Notes under the pieces: generated by a model
Database searches by the model: none
Told to the model about the DNA's origin: nothing
Seen by the model: only the letters and a program-made list of their open reading frames with translations
Program-made: the position numbers and the translations under genes
Source: Planococcus sp. PAMC 21323
Lineage (GTDB): Bacteria > Bacillota > Bacilli > Bacillales_A > Planococcaceae
Assembly (NCBI RefSeq): GCF_000785555.1
Contig: NZ_CP009129.1
Location: 2,356,001 to 2,420,000 of the forward strand
DNA: 64,000 nt
Reading direction: 5' to 3'
In this document: in pieces, positions 8,689 to 18,451 of the stretch
Numbering within the stretch: the first letter of the stretch is position 1
Layout of the letters: each line of letters opens with the position of its first letter

Positions 8689-10206
8689 ATGCTCACTCAT
8701 GGTCATCATACAATTTATACAATGCTTGAAAAACAAGCCTTGCAACACCCTTCCAAAGAGTTTCTTGTTTTCGAAGACGCTAATTATAGCTACACGGAAA
8801 TGCTCCAGCGAGTAAATCAACTCGCTCGCTGGTTTGAAGCTCAAGGCGTTGAAAAAGGCGATACCGTCGCTGCCTTTTTATCAAATTCTCCTTTGTTTTA
8901 CGAAACCTGGTTTGCGTGTGGCGCAATTGGTGCAATTTTACTGCCAATTAACACAGCAGCTACTGCATCCGAACTCGACTATTTCCTTGAGCATTCCGAA
9001 AGCAAAGGGTTTTTATATGAAGCGGACTTAATCAACAATACTCATTTAGAAACGGCTCATCAAAAATCGTTGAGATTTTGTCAAGTAAGTCATGCGGCGT
9101 GGTACCAGCAACTCGAACAATATCCGAATGAAAACATTGCAAAAGACGTTTCTCCAAGTGATGTTGTGGGCATTATGTATACTTCCGGTACTACGGCTAA
9201 ACCTAAAGGTGTGTTAATAACACACGAAAACTATTTGTTCGCAGGACACTCGTCAGTGTTATACCAACAATTAACTCCAAACGACCGATACTTGGTGTTC
9301 TTACCGTTATTTCACGTCAATTCCCAGTACTATACATCAATGGCGATGTTGGTTTGCGGAGGCACCATTGTATTGGAAAAACGCTTTAGTTCCTCTACTT
9401 TCTGGGACACGGTCGATCAACACAAGCCGACCGTCACCAGTATGGTCGCTACAACCATTAAAATGTTGCTCGAAAAACCACAACACCCAAAAGAAGCCAC
9501 TAATAGCTTGCGACAAGCAGGCTACGGCTTGTTTGTCCCTACGCCAGACCTTAAAAAATTCCAATCACGTTTTGGCGTCAAGTTGTTTCAGTGGTACGGA
9601 ATGACCGAGTCAATTACGACCAACATTGTAGTGCCATTATACGAAGACATGCCAGTGGATCCTGAAACCGGCATTTCGTCGATTGGAAAAGCAGCTCTTG
9701 GCCACCAAGTCAAAATCATCGACGAACAAGGTCAAGAACTGCCTCCTAAACAAGTCGGTCAAATTATTGTCAAAGGACCTTCGTTTATGAAAGGCTATTA
9801 CAAAAACCCAGAAGCGACCGCGCAATCCGTGCAAAACGGTTGGCTATACACGGGAGACAATGGCTACTTTAACGAAGAAGGCTTTATTTGGTTCGTTGAC
9901 CGTAACAAAGACATGATCAAACGGGCCGGTGAAAACATCTCATCTATTGAAATTGAAAACATTTTATCCAACCACCCTGCCATTCAAGCATGTGCAGTCA
10001 TCGGTGAACCTGACCCCTTACGCGAAGAGGCCGTCATTGCATATGTAAAACTATACGATGGAGCTAAATTAGAAGAAAACGAATTACACGATTTTTGCGC
10101 AAAAGATCTCTCCTATTTCAAAGTGCCACAAGAATTCCGCATCCTTGATGATTTCCCAAGAACCTCGATTGGGAAAATCCAAAAAAACTTATTGCGTGGG
10201 AAATGA
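8689..10206 (+). CDS. Acyl-CoA synthetase (AMP-forming ligase)
   Basis: A 505-residue ANL-superfamily enzyme that activates a carboxylic acid with ATP and joins it to CoA. The P-loop-like motif MYTSGTTAKPKGV is near residue 165, the adenylation motif WYGMTE near 305, YTGDNGYF and DRNKDMIKRAGENISS follow, and the catalytic lysine is in RTSIGKIQKNLLRGK at the C-terminus. The start at 8689 has AAAGGAG 8-9 nt upstream. The nearest families are crotonobetaine/carnitine-CoA ligases and medium-chain acyl-CoA ligases. It is co-transcribed with the upstream transporter and ends at a strong hairpin. The substrate is probably whatever the transporter imports. Confidence 0.88.
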   Translation: MLTHGHHTIYTMLEKQALQHPSKEFLVFEDANYSYTEMLQRVNQLARWFEAQGVEKGDTVAAFLSNSPLFYETWFACGAIGAILLPINTAATASELDYFLEHSESKGFLYEADLINNTHLETAHQKSLRFCQVSHAAWYQQLEQYPNENIAKDVSPSDVVGIMYTSGTTAKPKGVLITHENYLFAGHSSVLYQQLTPNDRYLVFLPLFHVNSQYYTSMAMLVCGGTIVLEKRFSSSTFWDTVDQHKPTVTSMVATTIKMLLEKPQHPKEATNSLRQAGYGLFVPTPDLKKFQSRFGVKLFQWYGMTESITTNIVVPLYEDMPVDPETGISSIGKAALGHQVKIIDEQGQELPPKQVGQIIVKGPSFMKGYYKNPEATAQSVQNGWLYTGDNGYFNEEGFIWFVDRNKDMIKRAGENISSIEIENILSNHPAIQACAVIGEPDPLREEAVIAYVKLYDGAKLEENELHDFCAKDLSYFKVPQEFRILDDFPRTSIGKIQKNLLRGK

Positions 10207-10210
10207 CAAA

Positions 10211-10240
10211 AAACCGCTCACACTTTTGTGTGAGCGGTTT
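10211..10240. terminator. Bidirectional terminator
   Basis: AAACCGCTCACAC and GTGTGAGCGGTTT form a perfect 13-bp stem with a TTTT loop between two convergent genes. The minus strand has the better T-tail and would end the capsule operon. Confidence 0.92.
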
Positions 10241-10271
10241 ACTTTAGTTAGATGAACATTTTTTAAAAAAC

Positions 10272-11387
10272 TTATAGATTCTCTGTTTCTAAAATATCAG
10301 CAATCCGTTTACTAGCAAAGCCATCTCCATACGGGTTACTTGCTTTACTCATTGACTCATATTTCGCTTCATCTTCTAACAATAATTTAAAAGCGTTATA
10401 TATCGTTTCTTCGTTGGTTCCAACTAGCTCAAGTGTTCCTGCTGCAATTCCCTCAGGGCGTTCTGTTGTATCGCGCATCACTAGAACGGGTTTACCTAAA
10501 CTTGGTGCTTCTTCTTGAATACCACCACTATCCGTAATGATAATATGAGAATTAGCTAAAAAGTTATGGAAATCGACAACTTCCAAAGGCTCAATTATTC
10601 TTACCCGATCCATATCACCCAAAATTTCTTTTGCTGCTTCTCTCACTACTGGATTCATGTGAATCGGATATATGGCTTTAATATCTGTGTGCTCTTCAAC
10701 AATCCGCTTGATTGCTTTGAACATATTACGCATAGGTTCTCCAAGATTTTCTCTTCGATGAGCCGTAATCATAATAAGACGGCTATCGGAGGCCCAGTCC
10801 AACTGCTCATGAGTATATTCCTCAGAAACCGTTGTTTTTAAGGCATCGATTGCTGTGTTGCCGGTAACAAAAATAGATGCTGGATTTTTACCTTCGTTTA
10901 ACAAGTTCTGTTTTGAAATTTCAGTGGGTGAGAAATTGTAGTTTGCTACAATGCCAACTGCTTGACGATTAAACTCCTCTGGATAAGGCGAATAAATGTC
11001 ATAAGTTCTAAGACCTGCCTCAACGTGCCCAACTGGAATTTGCAAATAGAAACAAGCAAGAGACGTGACAAACGTTGTCGAAGTATCCCCATGCACTAAA
11101 ACGACATCCGGTTTTACTTCTTCTAAAATACTCTTCATTTTCTCAAGAATGTTGATGGTTACATCAAATAAAGTTTGCTTGTCTTTCATAATTGAAAGAT
11201 CAAAGTCAGGTACTACATGAAAAGCATCCAAAACTTGTTTTAGCATTTCTTTGTGCTGACCCGTTACACAGACAACTGTTTCTAACGTATCTCTTGTTTT
11301 AAGTTCTTGCACCAACGGACACATCTTAATGGCTTCAGGACGCGTACCAAATACGACCATTACTTTTTTAGCCAAATTTATAACCAC
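10272..11387 (-). CDS. wecB: UDP-N-acetylglucosamine 2-epimerase (non-hydrolysing)
   Basis: A 371-residue cytosolic epimerase converting UDP-GlcNAc to UDP-ManNAc. Family signatures are FGTRPEAIKMCPLV at the start, VHGDTSTTF, GHVEAGLRTYD and the late TDSGGIQEEAPSLGKPVLVMR. The assigned start is a GTG with a weak ribosome site, only 6 nt after the stop of the dehydrogenase upstream; a TTG 12 nt further in is possible. Together with that dehydrogenase it would make UDP-ManNAcA for the polysaccharide. It is the last gene of the minus-strand run and ends before a strong terminator. A more distant relative (CapG type) sits at 19072-20196. Confidence 0.93.
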   Translation of the reverse strand: MVINLAKKVMVVFGTRPEAIKMCPLVQELKTRDTLETVVCVTGQHKEMLKQVLDAFHVVPDFDLSIMKDKQTLFDVTINILEKMKSILEEVKPDVVLVHGDTSTTFVTSLACFYLQIPVGHVEAGLRTYDIYSPYPEEFNRQAVGIVANYNFSPTEISKQNLLNEGKNPASIFVTGNTAIDALKTTVSEEYTHEQLDWASDSRLIMITAHRRENLGEPMRNMFKAIKRIVEEHTDIKAIYPIHMNPVVREAAKEILGDMDRVRIIEPLEVVDFHNFLANSHIIITDSGGIQEEAPSLGKPVLVMRDTTERPEGIAAGTLELVGTNEETIYNAFKLLLEDEAKYESMSKASNPYGDGFASKRIADILETENL

Positions 11388-11393
11388 ATTTCT

Positions 11394-12620
11394 TTATAGT
11401 TTGTAAGAATTTTCTAGCGTGCAAATATTTTTTGTATCCAGTACAAATTTATCTTTCAGCATATCCATATTTTCTTTAATATGATCATGACCTACCATAA
11501 CTACTACAATTTCCACATCATTGACGAAAGTATCAAAATCCATGATTTGGTTATCCACTAATTGTTCTTTTACAAACGGATCAAATACTTTTACGCCAAA
11601 TGCCAAATGCTCATCTAATCGTTCTAGTAATTGAAGAGTTGGACTTTCTCTTGTATCGTCTACATTTTCTTTGTAAGCAAGGCCATACAAACCTACTTTT
11701 TTGATATCGGTAATGTTGTGCTCACGCATAATGTCTCGAATGCGCCCCAGTACGTGGCGTGGCATAGAATCATTGATTTTACGAGCAGCTAAAATCAAGT
11801 TCGTTAAATCTGGGTAATCTCCAACCAAGAACCATGGATCAACTGAGATACAATGTCCTCCAACTCCTGGTCCAGGTTGTAAAATGTTTACTCGCGGGTG
11901 CTTATTAGCTATACGTATAATTTCATAGACATCTATATTATCTGTACGACAAATCTTAGCCAGTTCATTTGCAAAAGCAATATTGACATCACGATATGTA
12001 TTCTCTACAACCTTCGACATTTCAGCAGAACGAATATCCGTTAAAAGAATTTCCGACTTACAGAAACTAGCATATAATTCTTTAATTCGAGCAGCTACTT
12101 CTAAGTTATCTGCACCAATTGTTCTAGAGTTATACTCCAACTCGTATACCATGTTTCCAGGGATAATTCTCTCCGGTGCATGTAGCAAGTGAATGTCTTC
12201 TCCAATTACAAATCCTCTTGCTTCAATAATAGGTCGAATATGACGATCTATTGTACCTGGTGAAATAGTAGATTCAACAATAACAGCTGCACCTTTTTTG
12301 CACACATCTAATACACTATTTACTGCAGAAATAACATAGATAGGATCAAGCTTTTTACTTTCTTCAATATAGGGTGTTGGCACTGCGAGAATATAAGTAT
12401 CTGTTTTTTTGTATTCTGTAGAGAATTCTACCCCATTAGCTCGTGCTTCCTCAAAAAGTTCTGGAAGACCCTCTTCTTCAAATGAAAGTTTTCCTTGGTT
12501 TAATGAATCTACTATACCTTTATTGTAATCCGTACCTACTACTTTTACTCCGTTTTTTGCAAACATCAATGCTGTAGGTAATCCTATATATCCCATACCA
12601 ACGATATTTATTATAGACAT
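11394..12620 (-). CDS. wecC: UDP-N-acetyl-D-mannosamine dehydrogenase
   Basis: A 408-residue UDP-sugar dehydrogenase oxidising UDP-ManNAc to UDP-ManNAcA with two NAD. It has the N-terminal dinucleotide motif GMGYIGLPTALMFA, the middle VENTYRDVNIAFANELA and GPGVGGHCISVDPWF carrying the catalytic cysteine, and a C-terminal domain beginning near GLYGLAYKENVDDTRESP. GGAGAAAC lies just upstream of the ATG. It pairs with the following epimerase gene. A 680-bp non-coding gap separates it from the rest of the locus, so the two genes probably have their own promoter. ManNAc specificity is inferred from the epimerase partner. Confidence 0.92.
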   Translation of the reverse strand: MSIINIVGMGYIGLPTALMFAKNGVKVVGTDYNKGIVDSLNQGKLSFEEEGLPELFEEARANGVEFSTEYKKTDTYILAVPTPYIEESKKLDPIYVISAVNSVLDVCKKGAAVIVESTISPGTIDRHIRPIIEARGFVIGEDIHLLHAPERIIPGNMVYELEYNSRTIGADNLEVAARIKELYASFCKSEILLTDIRSAEMSKVVENTYRDVNIAFANELAKICRTDNIDVYEIIRIANKHPRVNILQPGPGVGGHCISVDPWFLVGDYPDLTNLILAARKINDSMPRHVLGRIRDIMREHNITDIKKVGLYGLAYKENVDDTRESPTLQLLERLDEHLAFGVKVFDPFVKEQLVDNQIMDFDTFVNDVEIVVVMVGHDHIKENMDMLKDKFVLDTKNICTLENSYKL

Positions 12621-13302
12621 TAATAGTTTCTCCTTTTATTTGTATTTTACTCTTCTATTTAATAGATTATGGTTACTTGTTAAATTTCTTATATTAAATC
12701 AATCGATGTTATTCAAAATTAAGTTACACAAGATAAACTGGGAATTTAATGTATATTTGTATTTCTGAATTAAGCCAAACTCTAAATGAAATTCTTCGAT
12801 ACCTCAAAAGGGATGTTTTGGCACACAGTTAAAAGTCAAATAAAAAGATAACATTTTTTGGACTATCTCATTGAGTCTAGCGACCATAAAGTATAATAGC
12901 TCAAGTAGTTATCGTGTATTAAATAGTGCGTGATCCAAATGAACTCTGCTTGTTTCATAGGAGGGAACATATGGTATTCAACGAAATTTTATTGTCTGAG
13001 AAAAAGTCACTTTCCTAAATTGAGGAGTAGTTAAAAAGAATTAAGAGCACCAACCACTATGAATTAAATGCTGTAATGCGTATAACATCTTTTTAACGCA
13101 GTTTAATTCCGATGTCAAACTGGGAAAATTGCGGCTGTATACCACTAGACGATTTATCTAGATAACTTCCATTATATCCTGGATAAATTAGAAATAAATT
13201 TTTAGACAACTTATATAAATTGTGGGGTAATTACGTAATCCAACTTCACTGCCATCCTAGTTAAATGCAAGAGTTTAAATAAATAATATTTGCAAATATT
13301 GT
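12621..13302. other. Non-coding gap inside the capsule locus
   Basis: About 680 AT-rich bases. It must hold the promoter for the wecC-wecB pair on the minus strand. On the plus strand AGGAGGG lies 5 nt before an ATG at 12971, which opens a frame of only 15 codons (MVFNEILLSEKKSLS). That looks like the start of a gene destroyed by mutation. No strong hairpin was found. Confidence 0.45.
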
Positions 13303-14424
13303 TTATTTAGATTCATTTAAAATTTTCATTACCACATTTTCGAAAATTTTAATATTATTACTTCCATCGAATCTATTAATTGCAAATTCTTTAGTATTTG
13401 CTTCCATGATATTCATAAGTTTTTCATTTTCTAAAATTCTTATTACTTCTTTTCCGAATGCTTGTGGGGATTTTTCATTTATTAAAAATCCAGTTTTACC
13501 ATTAACTATGTACTCACTCATTATTTCACTATTTACAGAAATTAAAACTTTGCCATTACGCGGAACAATTCCCATCCCGGCACTTTTTTCATTTGCATAA
13601 ACTCCTAAATCAATTATTTTCATTAGATCATCAACATCAGTCCGATTCCCACTAAAAATAACTTTATCTAATACATGATTTTTTTTCGCCATTTCTATCA
13701 AAACTTTTTTTAATGGTCCATCGCCAATTATTAAAAAAACTGCATTATCAATCTTTTCTAAGATTATTGGTATCATTTGGATGTATAATTCAAGACCTTT
13801 ATTTTCAGCTAATCTTCCAATAGAACAAATTACTCTTTTTTCTTCATCAATTCCTAATCCTTTTTTAATTCTCTTTATTTTTTCTTTAGAAATTCCAAAA
13901 TCTAAATCATAATATCCATAAATAGTAGTTATTTTTTCAGTTTTAACTCCTACCTCTACCAAGTCTTTTTTTGTCGCTTTATTAAAAGTAATAAAATGAT
14001 TCGTCCATTTTTCAAAAGGTAAATATTTTAAAGTCTTAGCATTTTTTCTTTCGTATTTACTAATGAAGTTAGGCTGTGATCTAATGTGCTTGATATTAGT
14101 AATCTTTGCTGCTATAGAACCGATATAATAAAGAATAGGATCTTGAGTATGGATAATATTAATTTTATTTTCTTTGACATAACTACAAATTTTAAAAAAG
14201 TATAAAATATTGAAAAAGGACTTAATTTTTAATACGTCGCCTATTTTTTTTATTTTAACCTCTTCTTGATTTAATTCTTGTTTAAGAAGTCCTTCCTTAA
14301 TGTATAACACAAAAATATTAAACTTTTTTTTATCTAAAGAATTTATCATACTTAGATTTACTCGTTGGACTCCGCCTACATCAAATTTATGAACTAAAAA
14401 GAGTATGTTTATCTTTTTATTCAT
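13303..14424 (-). CDS. Glycosyltransferase, GT4-like (GT-B fold)
   Basis: A 373-residue cytosolic or membrane-associated glycosyltransferase. The N-terminal half has FLVHKFDVGGVQRVNL, typical of GT4 acceptor domains. The C-terminal donor domain starts near CSIGRLAENKGLELYI and contains FLIIGDGPLKK. The usual EGFGLVLLEAMA-like EX7E region reads EKSAGMGIVPRNGKVLI, so the second glutamate is not evident; activity may differ or the motif is shifted. The start at 14424 is preferred because GGAAGG abuts the ATG at 14433 but is 9 nt from this one. It is very AT-rich, as are the genes upstream. It follows the Wzx gene and probably adds one sugar of the repeat unit. Confidence 0.82.
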   Translation of the reverse strand: MNKKINILFLVHKFDVGGVQRVNLSMINSLDKKKFNIFVLYIKEGLLKQELNQEEVKIKKIGDVLKIKSFFNILYFFKICSYVKENKINIIHTQDPILYYIGSIAAKITNIKHIRSQPNFISKYERKNAKTLKYLPFEKWTNHFITFNKATKKDLVEVGVKTEKITTIYGYYDLDFGISKEKIKRIKKGLGIDEEKRVICSIGRLAENKGLELYIQMIPIILEKIDNAVFLIIGDGPLKKVLIEMAKKNHVLDKVIFSGNRTDVDDLMKIIDLGVYANEKSAGMGIVPRNGKVLISVNSEIMSEYIVNGKTGFLINEKSPQAFGKEVIRILENEKLMNIMEANTKEFAINRFDGSNNIKIFENVVMKILNESK

Positions 14425-14463
14425 TACACTCATCCTTCCTTAAAACATAAAATATATCGTGCG

Positions 14464-15933
14464 TTACACTCGCTCCTTTACTATATTAAAATGCTTAAGG
14501 AAATTTTTTAATGTCTGAATTTCTTTTTTGTTAAATAGAAATGACAGGACTATATATATAAATATCCCTGTAATTATTTGAACTATCATTAAAAAAACAG
14601 CTGATTGATTTAAATATTCTCCAGCTAACCAAACGAAAAAACCCATTATTATTGAATTAATCAATGTTGGATAAACGTCTTTTAATTGTAAATATAAGTT
14701 ATAATTAATCTCTTTTCCAGAAGTGTAGGCACTTATAAATAAACTAACATACGAATTTATAACTGAAGCAACCATTAAACCTAAGATTCCTGATTCCGAA
14801 AAAATAGCTATTACAAGCAAGACTGTGAAAACAGTTTTTTTTATAAGTTCTAATTTAATAAATAAATCTGATCTATTCTTTATTTGTAAAATATTAAAAT
14901 TTATCGCTTGAAGAGGATAAAGTAGCCCCGCAACACTTAGAATTTGAAAATAGCTCACCATAGGAATCCATTTTTCTCCGAATATTAATAAAACTAATAC
15001 AGGAGCAATTGCTGCCGTTCCGAATATAAGGGGGAAATGAAAGAATACAGATAACTTTATAATTTTTCTATATGATTCTCTTAATCGATCATTGTCATCT
15101 TGTATAGTAGATAACACAGGATATGATACGCGTTGAACTGCCACAGATATCGATTGTGAAATCATGTCTTTTAGTTTTACAGCATTTGTATAATAACCAA
15201 GTTGAGTTGCAGAATATTGCTTACCAATTATTGCACTTAAAGAGTTACGATAAATTGAGTCAATTAGATTTGAAATTAATAGTCTTATCCCAAAGCTATA
15301 ATATTTTTTTAGAGAGATTTTACTAAACGTCAAACTTGGTGTCCATTCTGAACTTCTCCATATGAGTACTAAATATATAGTTTTACTTAATAAATTATGA
15401 ATAACTAAAACCCAGATTCCCATTCCAATTGAAGCTAAATATACAGCTATAACTCCAGAGACACCATTAGAAAACAAATTTATTTTTGTTAGGTATTTAA
15501 AATTCAGATTTTTTGTTAAAACAACTTTTTTAACTATTCCTAAAGCATTTAGAATAATTAATAACCCAAATACTTTTAAAATATTAACTATAGCTGGTTC
15601 ATCAAAAAATAAACTTATAGGCTTAGAACTTGCGAATAAAAGTAAATAAATAAATATTGATAGCATAATATTAAAGTAAAAAATTGTTGAATAATCTCTG
15701 TTAGTCGTATTTTTATCTCTTATTAATGCTTGTGAGAATCCACTATCAACTAAAGAATTAGAGATGTTTATAAATATTAAAACAATTCCAATTAAACCGA
15801 AGTGTTCTGGTAAAAGTAACCTAGCTAAAATAATTTGAATAAAGAACTGAATACCTTGATATCCTAAAAAATCTAGAACAGTCCAATATATTCCTCCTGC
15901 TGCTTTTTTCTTTAGAGATATTTTTTCATTCAT
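14464..15933 (-). CDS. Wzx-type polysaccharide flippase
   Basis: A 489-residue multi-pass membrane protein with about 12-14 hydrophobic segments, of the MOP/PST family that includes WzxC and TuaB. The N-terminus (KKKAAGGIYWTVLDFLGYQGIQF, then LLPEHFGLIGI) is characteristic. It would flip the undecaprenyl-linked repeat unit to the outer leaflet. The ATG at 15933 overlaps the stop of the Wzy gene (ATGAATGA arrangement), with AAAGGAAA upstream. This overlap suggests translational coupling of polymerase and flippase. The reading frame extends further upstream without a ribosome site. Confidence 0.88.
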   Translation of the reverse strand: MNEKISLKKKAAGGIYWTVLDFLGYQGIQFFIQIILARLLLPEHFGLIGIVLIFINISNSLVDSGFSQALIRDKNTTNRDYSTIFYFNIMLSIFIYLLLFASSKPISLFFDEPAIVNILKVFGLLIILNALGIVKKVVLTKNLNFKYLTKINLFSNGVSGVIAVYLASIGMGIWVLVIHNLLSKTIYLVLIWRSSEWTPSLTFSKISLKKYYSFGIRLLISNLIDSIYRNSLSAIIGKQYSATQLGYYTNAVKLKDMISQSISVAVQRVSYPVLSTIQDDNDRLRESYRKIIKLSVFFHFPLIFGTAAIAPVLVLLIFGEKWIPMVSYFQILSVAGLLYPLQAINFNILQIKNRSDLFIKLELIKKTVFTVLLVIAIFSESGILGLMVASVINSYVSLFISAYTSGKEINYNLYLQLKDVYPTLINSIIMGFFVWLAGEYLNQSAVFLMIVQIITGIFIYIVLSFLFNKKEIQTLKNFLKHFNIVKERV

Positions 15934-17218
15934 AGTTTTTTTCCTTTGTTTCATTTTCGATATCAATTCTCATAGTTTTTTTAAAATTTATATTTTCATT
16001 AGTAAAGGTAGAAGTAAAAACTAATATTAAAACAAACCAAAGTTCTGAAGATATCAAATAAGTTCCACTAAACATTAGCATTACTAGCGGATATAAAAAC
16101 AATATTATTATAATTGTATTCTCTTTATTTACTTTTATCATTTTATTTAGTTTAACAAGAAAAAGAATAAATAATGTAGAAACAATTGCTAAATATATTA
16201 CCCCTCCACCTAGTAAGATTTCTAAAACAATATTGTGTGGAGAAAAAGGCAAAAATTCCCAATAACCAAAAACACCATATCCCATTACAGGACTTTCTTT
16301 TATTAAGTTAAGCGCGTAACTATAAACTATATCTCTGCCAGATGTACCAGACCAATTAATTAAGTCATCACCTTCAACAAATTGAAATACTCTTGAGAAT
16401 CCATCTGAGAAAATATGGTTCTTCATAAAAAACGGAAATAGTAATTGAATAGTAATTACGCTACTTAAAAATAAAAAAATAAAAAATAATATATTTTTTT
16501 TCTTTTTTGATTTCATAATTAAAATTGCTATAACTAGTGTATAAACACTAACAAGAACAATACCACCGCGTCCTCCGGATATTATCACACCAAGAATTTG
16601 AATGAAAAGCAAAAAAATACAAAACATTTTATATGATATTTTTTCCGTAAAATCTAGCCTTATATGGTGGCTTCCTAGTGTTAAAAAATATAAGTTCAAT
16701 CCATAAGCAAATGCTGCAATATAGGATGCTGATTGATAAGTAGCTCCTCCTATTGAAGAAAAACTTTGACCAGATATAAAAGGAATAAAAGCTGAATTTA
16801 TGATTGAAAAACTAAAAATCAGCATTACAATTTCTATATACTTTATAAGTTCGAAAAAACTTTTTTTCATATTTATATAAATAGCAATGTATGCAGCTGG
16901 TACTGACCACAACAAGAAATAAGCATAACTTAAAAATGCCGATTTGCTATAAGTATCATTAGTGAAAAAACTAAGTAAATACATTACTAAAAAAATAAAA
17001 GGTAATGAGTATGAAAGTAAATCTTTTTTATTTACTTTTACATTTTTTCTAAATAAGTATAAAATGCTTAATAAAAAGCAAAAACAAGCCACTCCTGAGC
17101 TATAAACCAAATAAATTTTACTCTCATCTAGTCCATTGTAGTTGTATCCTACTATCGCAGATATTGAGAAAAACAAATTCACACTAAAAATTCCAAAAAT
17201 AAGTATTATTTTATTCAA
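15926..17218 (-). CDS. O-antigen polymerase (Wzy-like)
   Basis: About 430 residues, highly hydrophobic, with 10-12 membrane segments and the Wzy_C-type outer loop (WSGTSGRDIVYSYALNLIKES, then GYGVFGYWEFLPFSPHNIVLE). It would polymerise flipped repeat units outside the membrane. Two TTG starts are possible. The one at 17218 has GAGGTGA close upstream. The one at 17251 overlaps the stop of the preceding glycosyltransferase gene. I chose 17218; the difference is 11 residues before the first membrane helix. It is very AT-rich. The gene overlaps Wzx by 8 nt. Confidence 0.85.
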   Translation of the reverse strand: MNKIILIFGIFSVNLFFSISAIVGYNYNGLDESKIYLVYSSGVACFCFLLSILYLFRKNVKVNKKDLLSYSLPFIFLVMYLLSFFTNDTYSKSAFLSYAYFLLWSVPAAYIAIYINMKKSFFELIKYIEIVMLIFSFSIINSAFIPFISGQSFSSIGGATYQSASYIAAFAYGLNLYFLTLGSHHIRLDFTEKISYKMFCIFLLFIQILGVIISGGRGGIVLVSVYTLVIAILIMKSKKKKNILFFIFLFLSSVITIQLLFPFFMKNHIFSDGFSRVFQFVEGDDLINWSGTSGRDIVYSYALNLIKESPVMGYGVFGYWEFLPFSPHNIVLEILLGGGVIYLAIVSTLFILFLVKLNKMIKVNKENTIIIILFLYPLVMLMFSGTYLISSELWFVLILVFTSTFTNENINFKKTMRIDIENETKEKNYE

Positions 17219-17247
17219 ATCACCTCTACCGCCCTTGTACAGCTTAA

Positions 17248-18438
17248 TCAAATTTCGTGAAACCTATTGTATTCATCTGTTAATACCCTCGTATATTGAT
17301 CAACGATATCTACATAATCATAATTTTTTTTAACGTAATTTAATGCATTATTTGAAATTTCCCCAATTTCTTCTTGGCTCATGTTAGCATATAGTTCTAT
17401 TTTCTCCCTTAAATCTATACTAGAATTAACTTGGTATAATTCTCCATTACCGTGTGCTAATCTACCTTTGTTTATATTATTATTTTCAGCAATTACTGGA
17501 AGACCTGAAGCTTGAGCATCATAGAAGCTTAAACTACATTGCTTAGGAAAAACTGAGAGGTCAGCCATTTGGTAAAATGCCGATAAATTAACATACTCCT
17601 GTGTAGGAAAGCGAAGAATTCTATTCGCACTTTTTTTGAAAAGTTTTTCAACTTCTTTTTCATATTCTCCATTAGCATTCCCTACTGCTATTAATATTAC
17701 TTTTTTATTAGTATTAAATTTTTTGATAAACGAATCTGCTAGTATCTTACCTCCTTTACTTTCATTTAGCTTTCCTGTGTAAATTACAACAAAATCATTT
17801 TCATTTATATCATATTTTTTTCGCATATTTCTTTTATTAGTCAAACTTGGATAAAAGAGAGTAGTATCTGAACCAAATGAAAGAAAAGGTGTTTGTTCTT
17901 TTGGAATTTTTAAATGCTTATTTACGTAATTATCATCTTGAGTTCTAATTACTACTAATTGATGTTTCTTTAGAATTGGCGTAATAAAAGTCCTGTAATA
18001 AAAGCGAAATAAATTACTTAAAGGATTTTTTGAGGCCATTTCCAACATATGATTATCAAATACAATTGGGATTTTTATATTTTTATATTTTTTTGTAATA
18101 ATCATTGAAGACAAAGTATCATTAGTATGACAAAGTATTATGTCAGGTTTCAACTTTTTAATCATATTAATAAAGCCTCTTTTATAAATAACACGACCAC
18201 TGACTACTTTATAGATAGGTAATCTAATTATTTTTACTCCATAGGTTTCCATGTATTTACGATCTTCTTCTTCAATATCGACTTGTGTTCCGAATTTCGA
18301 AAAAGTAGGATGTTTGTCAATTTTTTCCGAAGTCAATATTATAACTTCATGACCTTGTTTTACTTGGTATTTTGGAAGAATATTTATTTGATAACCGAAA
18401 GAAGGATGGAACATTTCATCCCAATGCAGAATTCTCAT
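17248..18438 (-). CDS. Glycosyltransferase family 4
   Basis: A 396-residue GT-B enzyme. The N-terminus MRILHWDEMFHPSFGYQINI is the acceptor domain. The donor domain has FVVIYTGKLNESKGGKILADSF and a late SFYDAQASGLPVIAENN segment in place of the usual EX7E motif (SFYDAQASG is the counterpart of GLVLLEAMA; the second acidic residue is D). It uses a nucleotide sugar to extend the lipid-linked repeat unit at the inner face of the membrane. GGGG lies upstream of the ATG, 13 nt after the stop of the acyltransferase gene. Sugar specificity cannot be read. Confidence 0.85.
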   Translation of the reverse strand: MRILHWDEMFHPSFGYQINILPKYQVKQGHEVIILTSEKIDKHPTFSKFGTQVDIEEEDRKYMETYGVKIIRLPIYKVVSGRVIYKRGFINMIKKLKPDIILCHTNDTLSSMIITKKYKNIKIPIVFDNHMLEMASKNPLSNLFRFYYRTFITPILKKHQLVVIRTQDDNYVNKHLKIPKEQTPFLSFGSDTTLFYPSLTNKRNMRKKYDINENDFVVIYTGKLNESKGGKILADSFIKKFNTNKKVILIAVGNANGEYEKEVEKLFKKSANRILRFPTQEYVNLSAFYQMADLSVFPKQCSLSFYDAQASGLPVIAENNNINKGRLAHGNGELYQVNSSIDLREKIELYANMSQEEIGEISNNALNYVKKNYDYVDIVDQYTRVLTDEYNRFHEI

Positions 18439-18451
18439 TTAATTAACCCCA

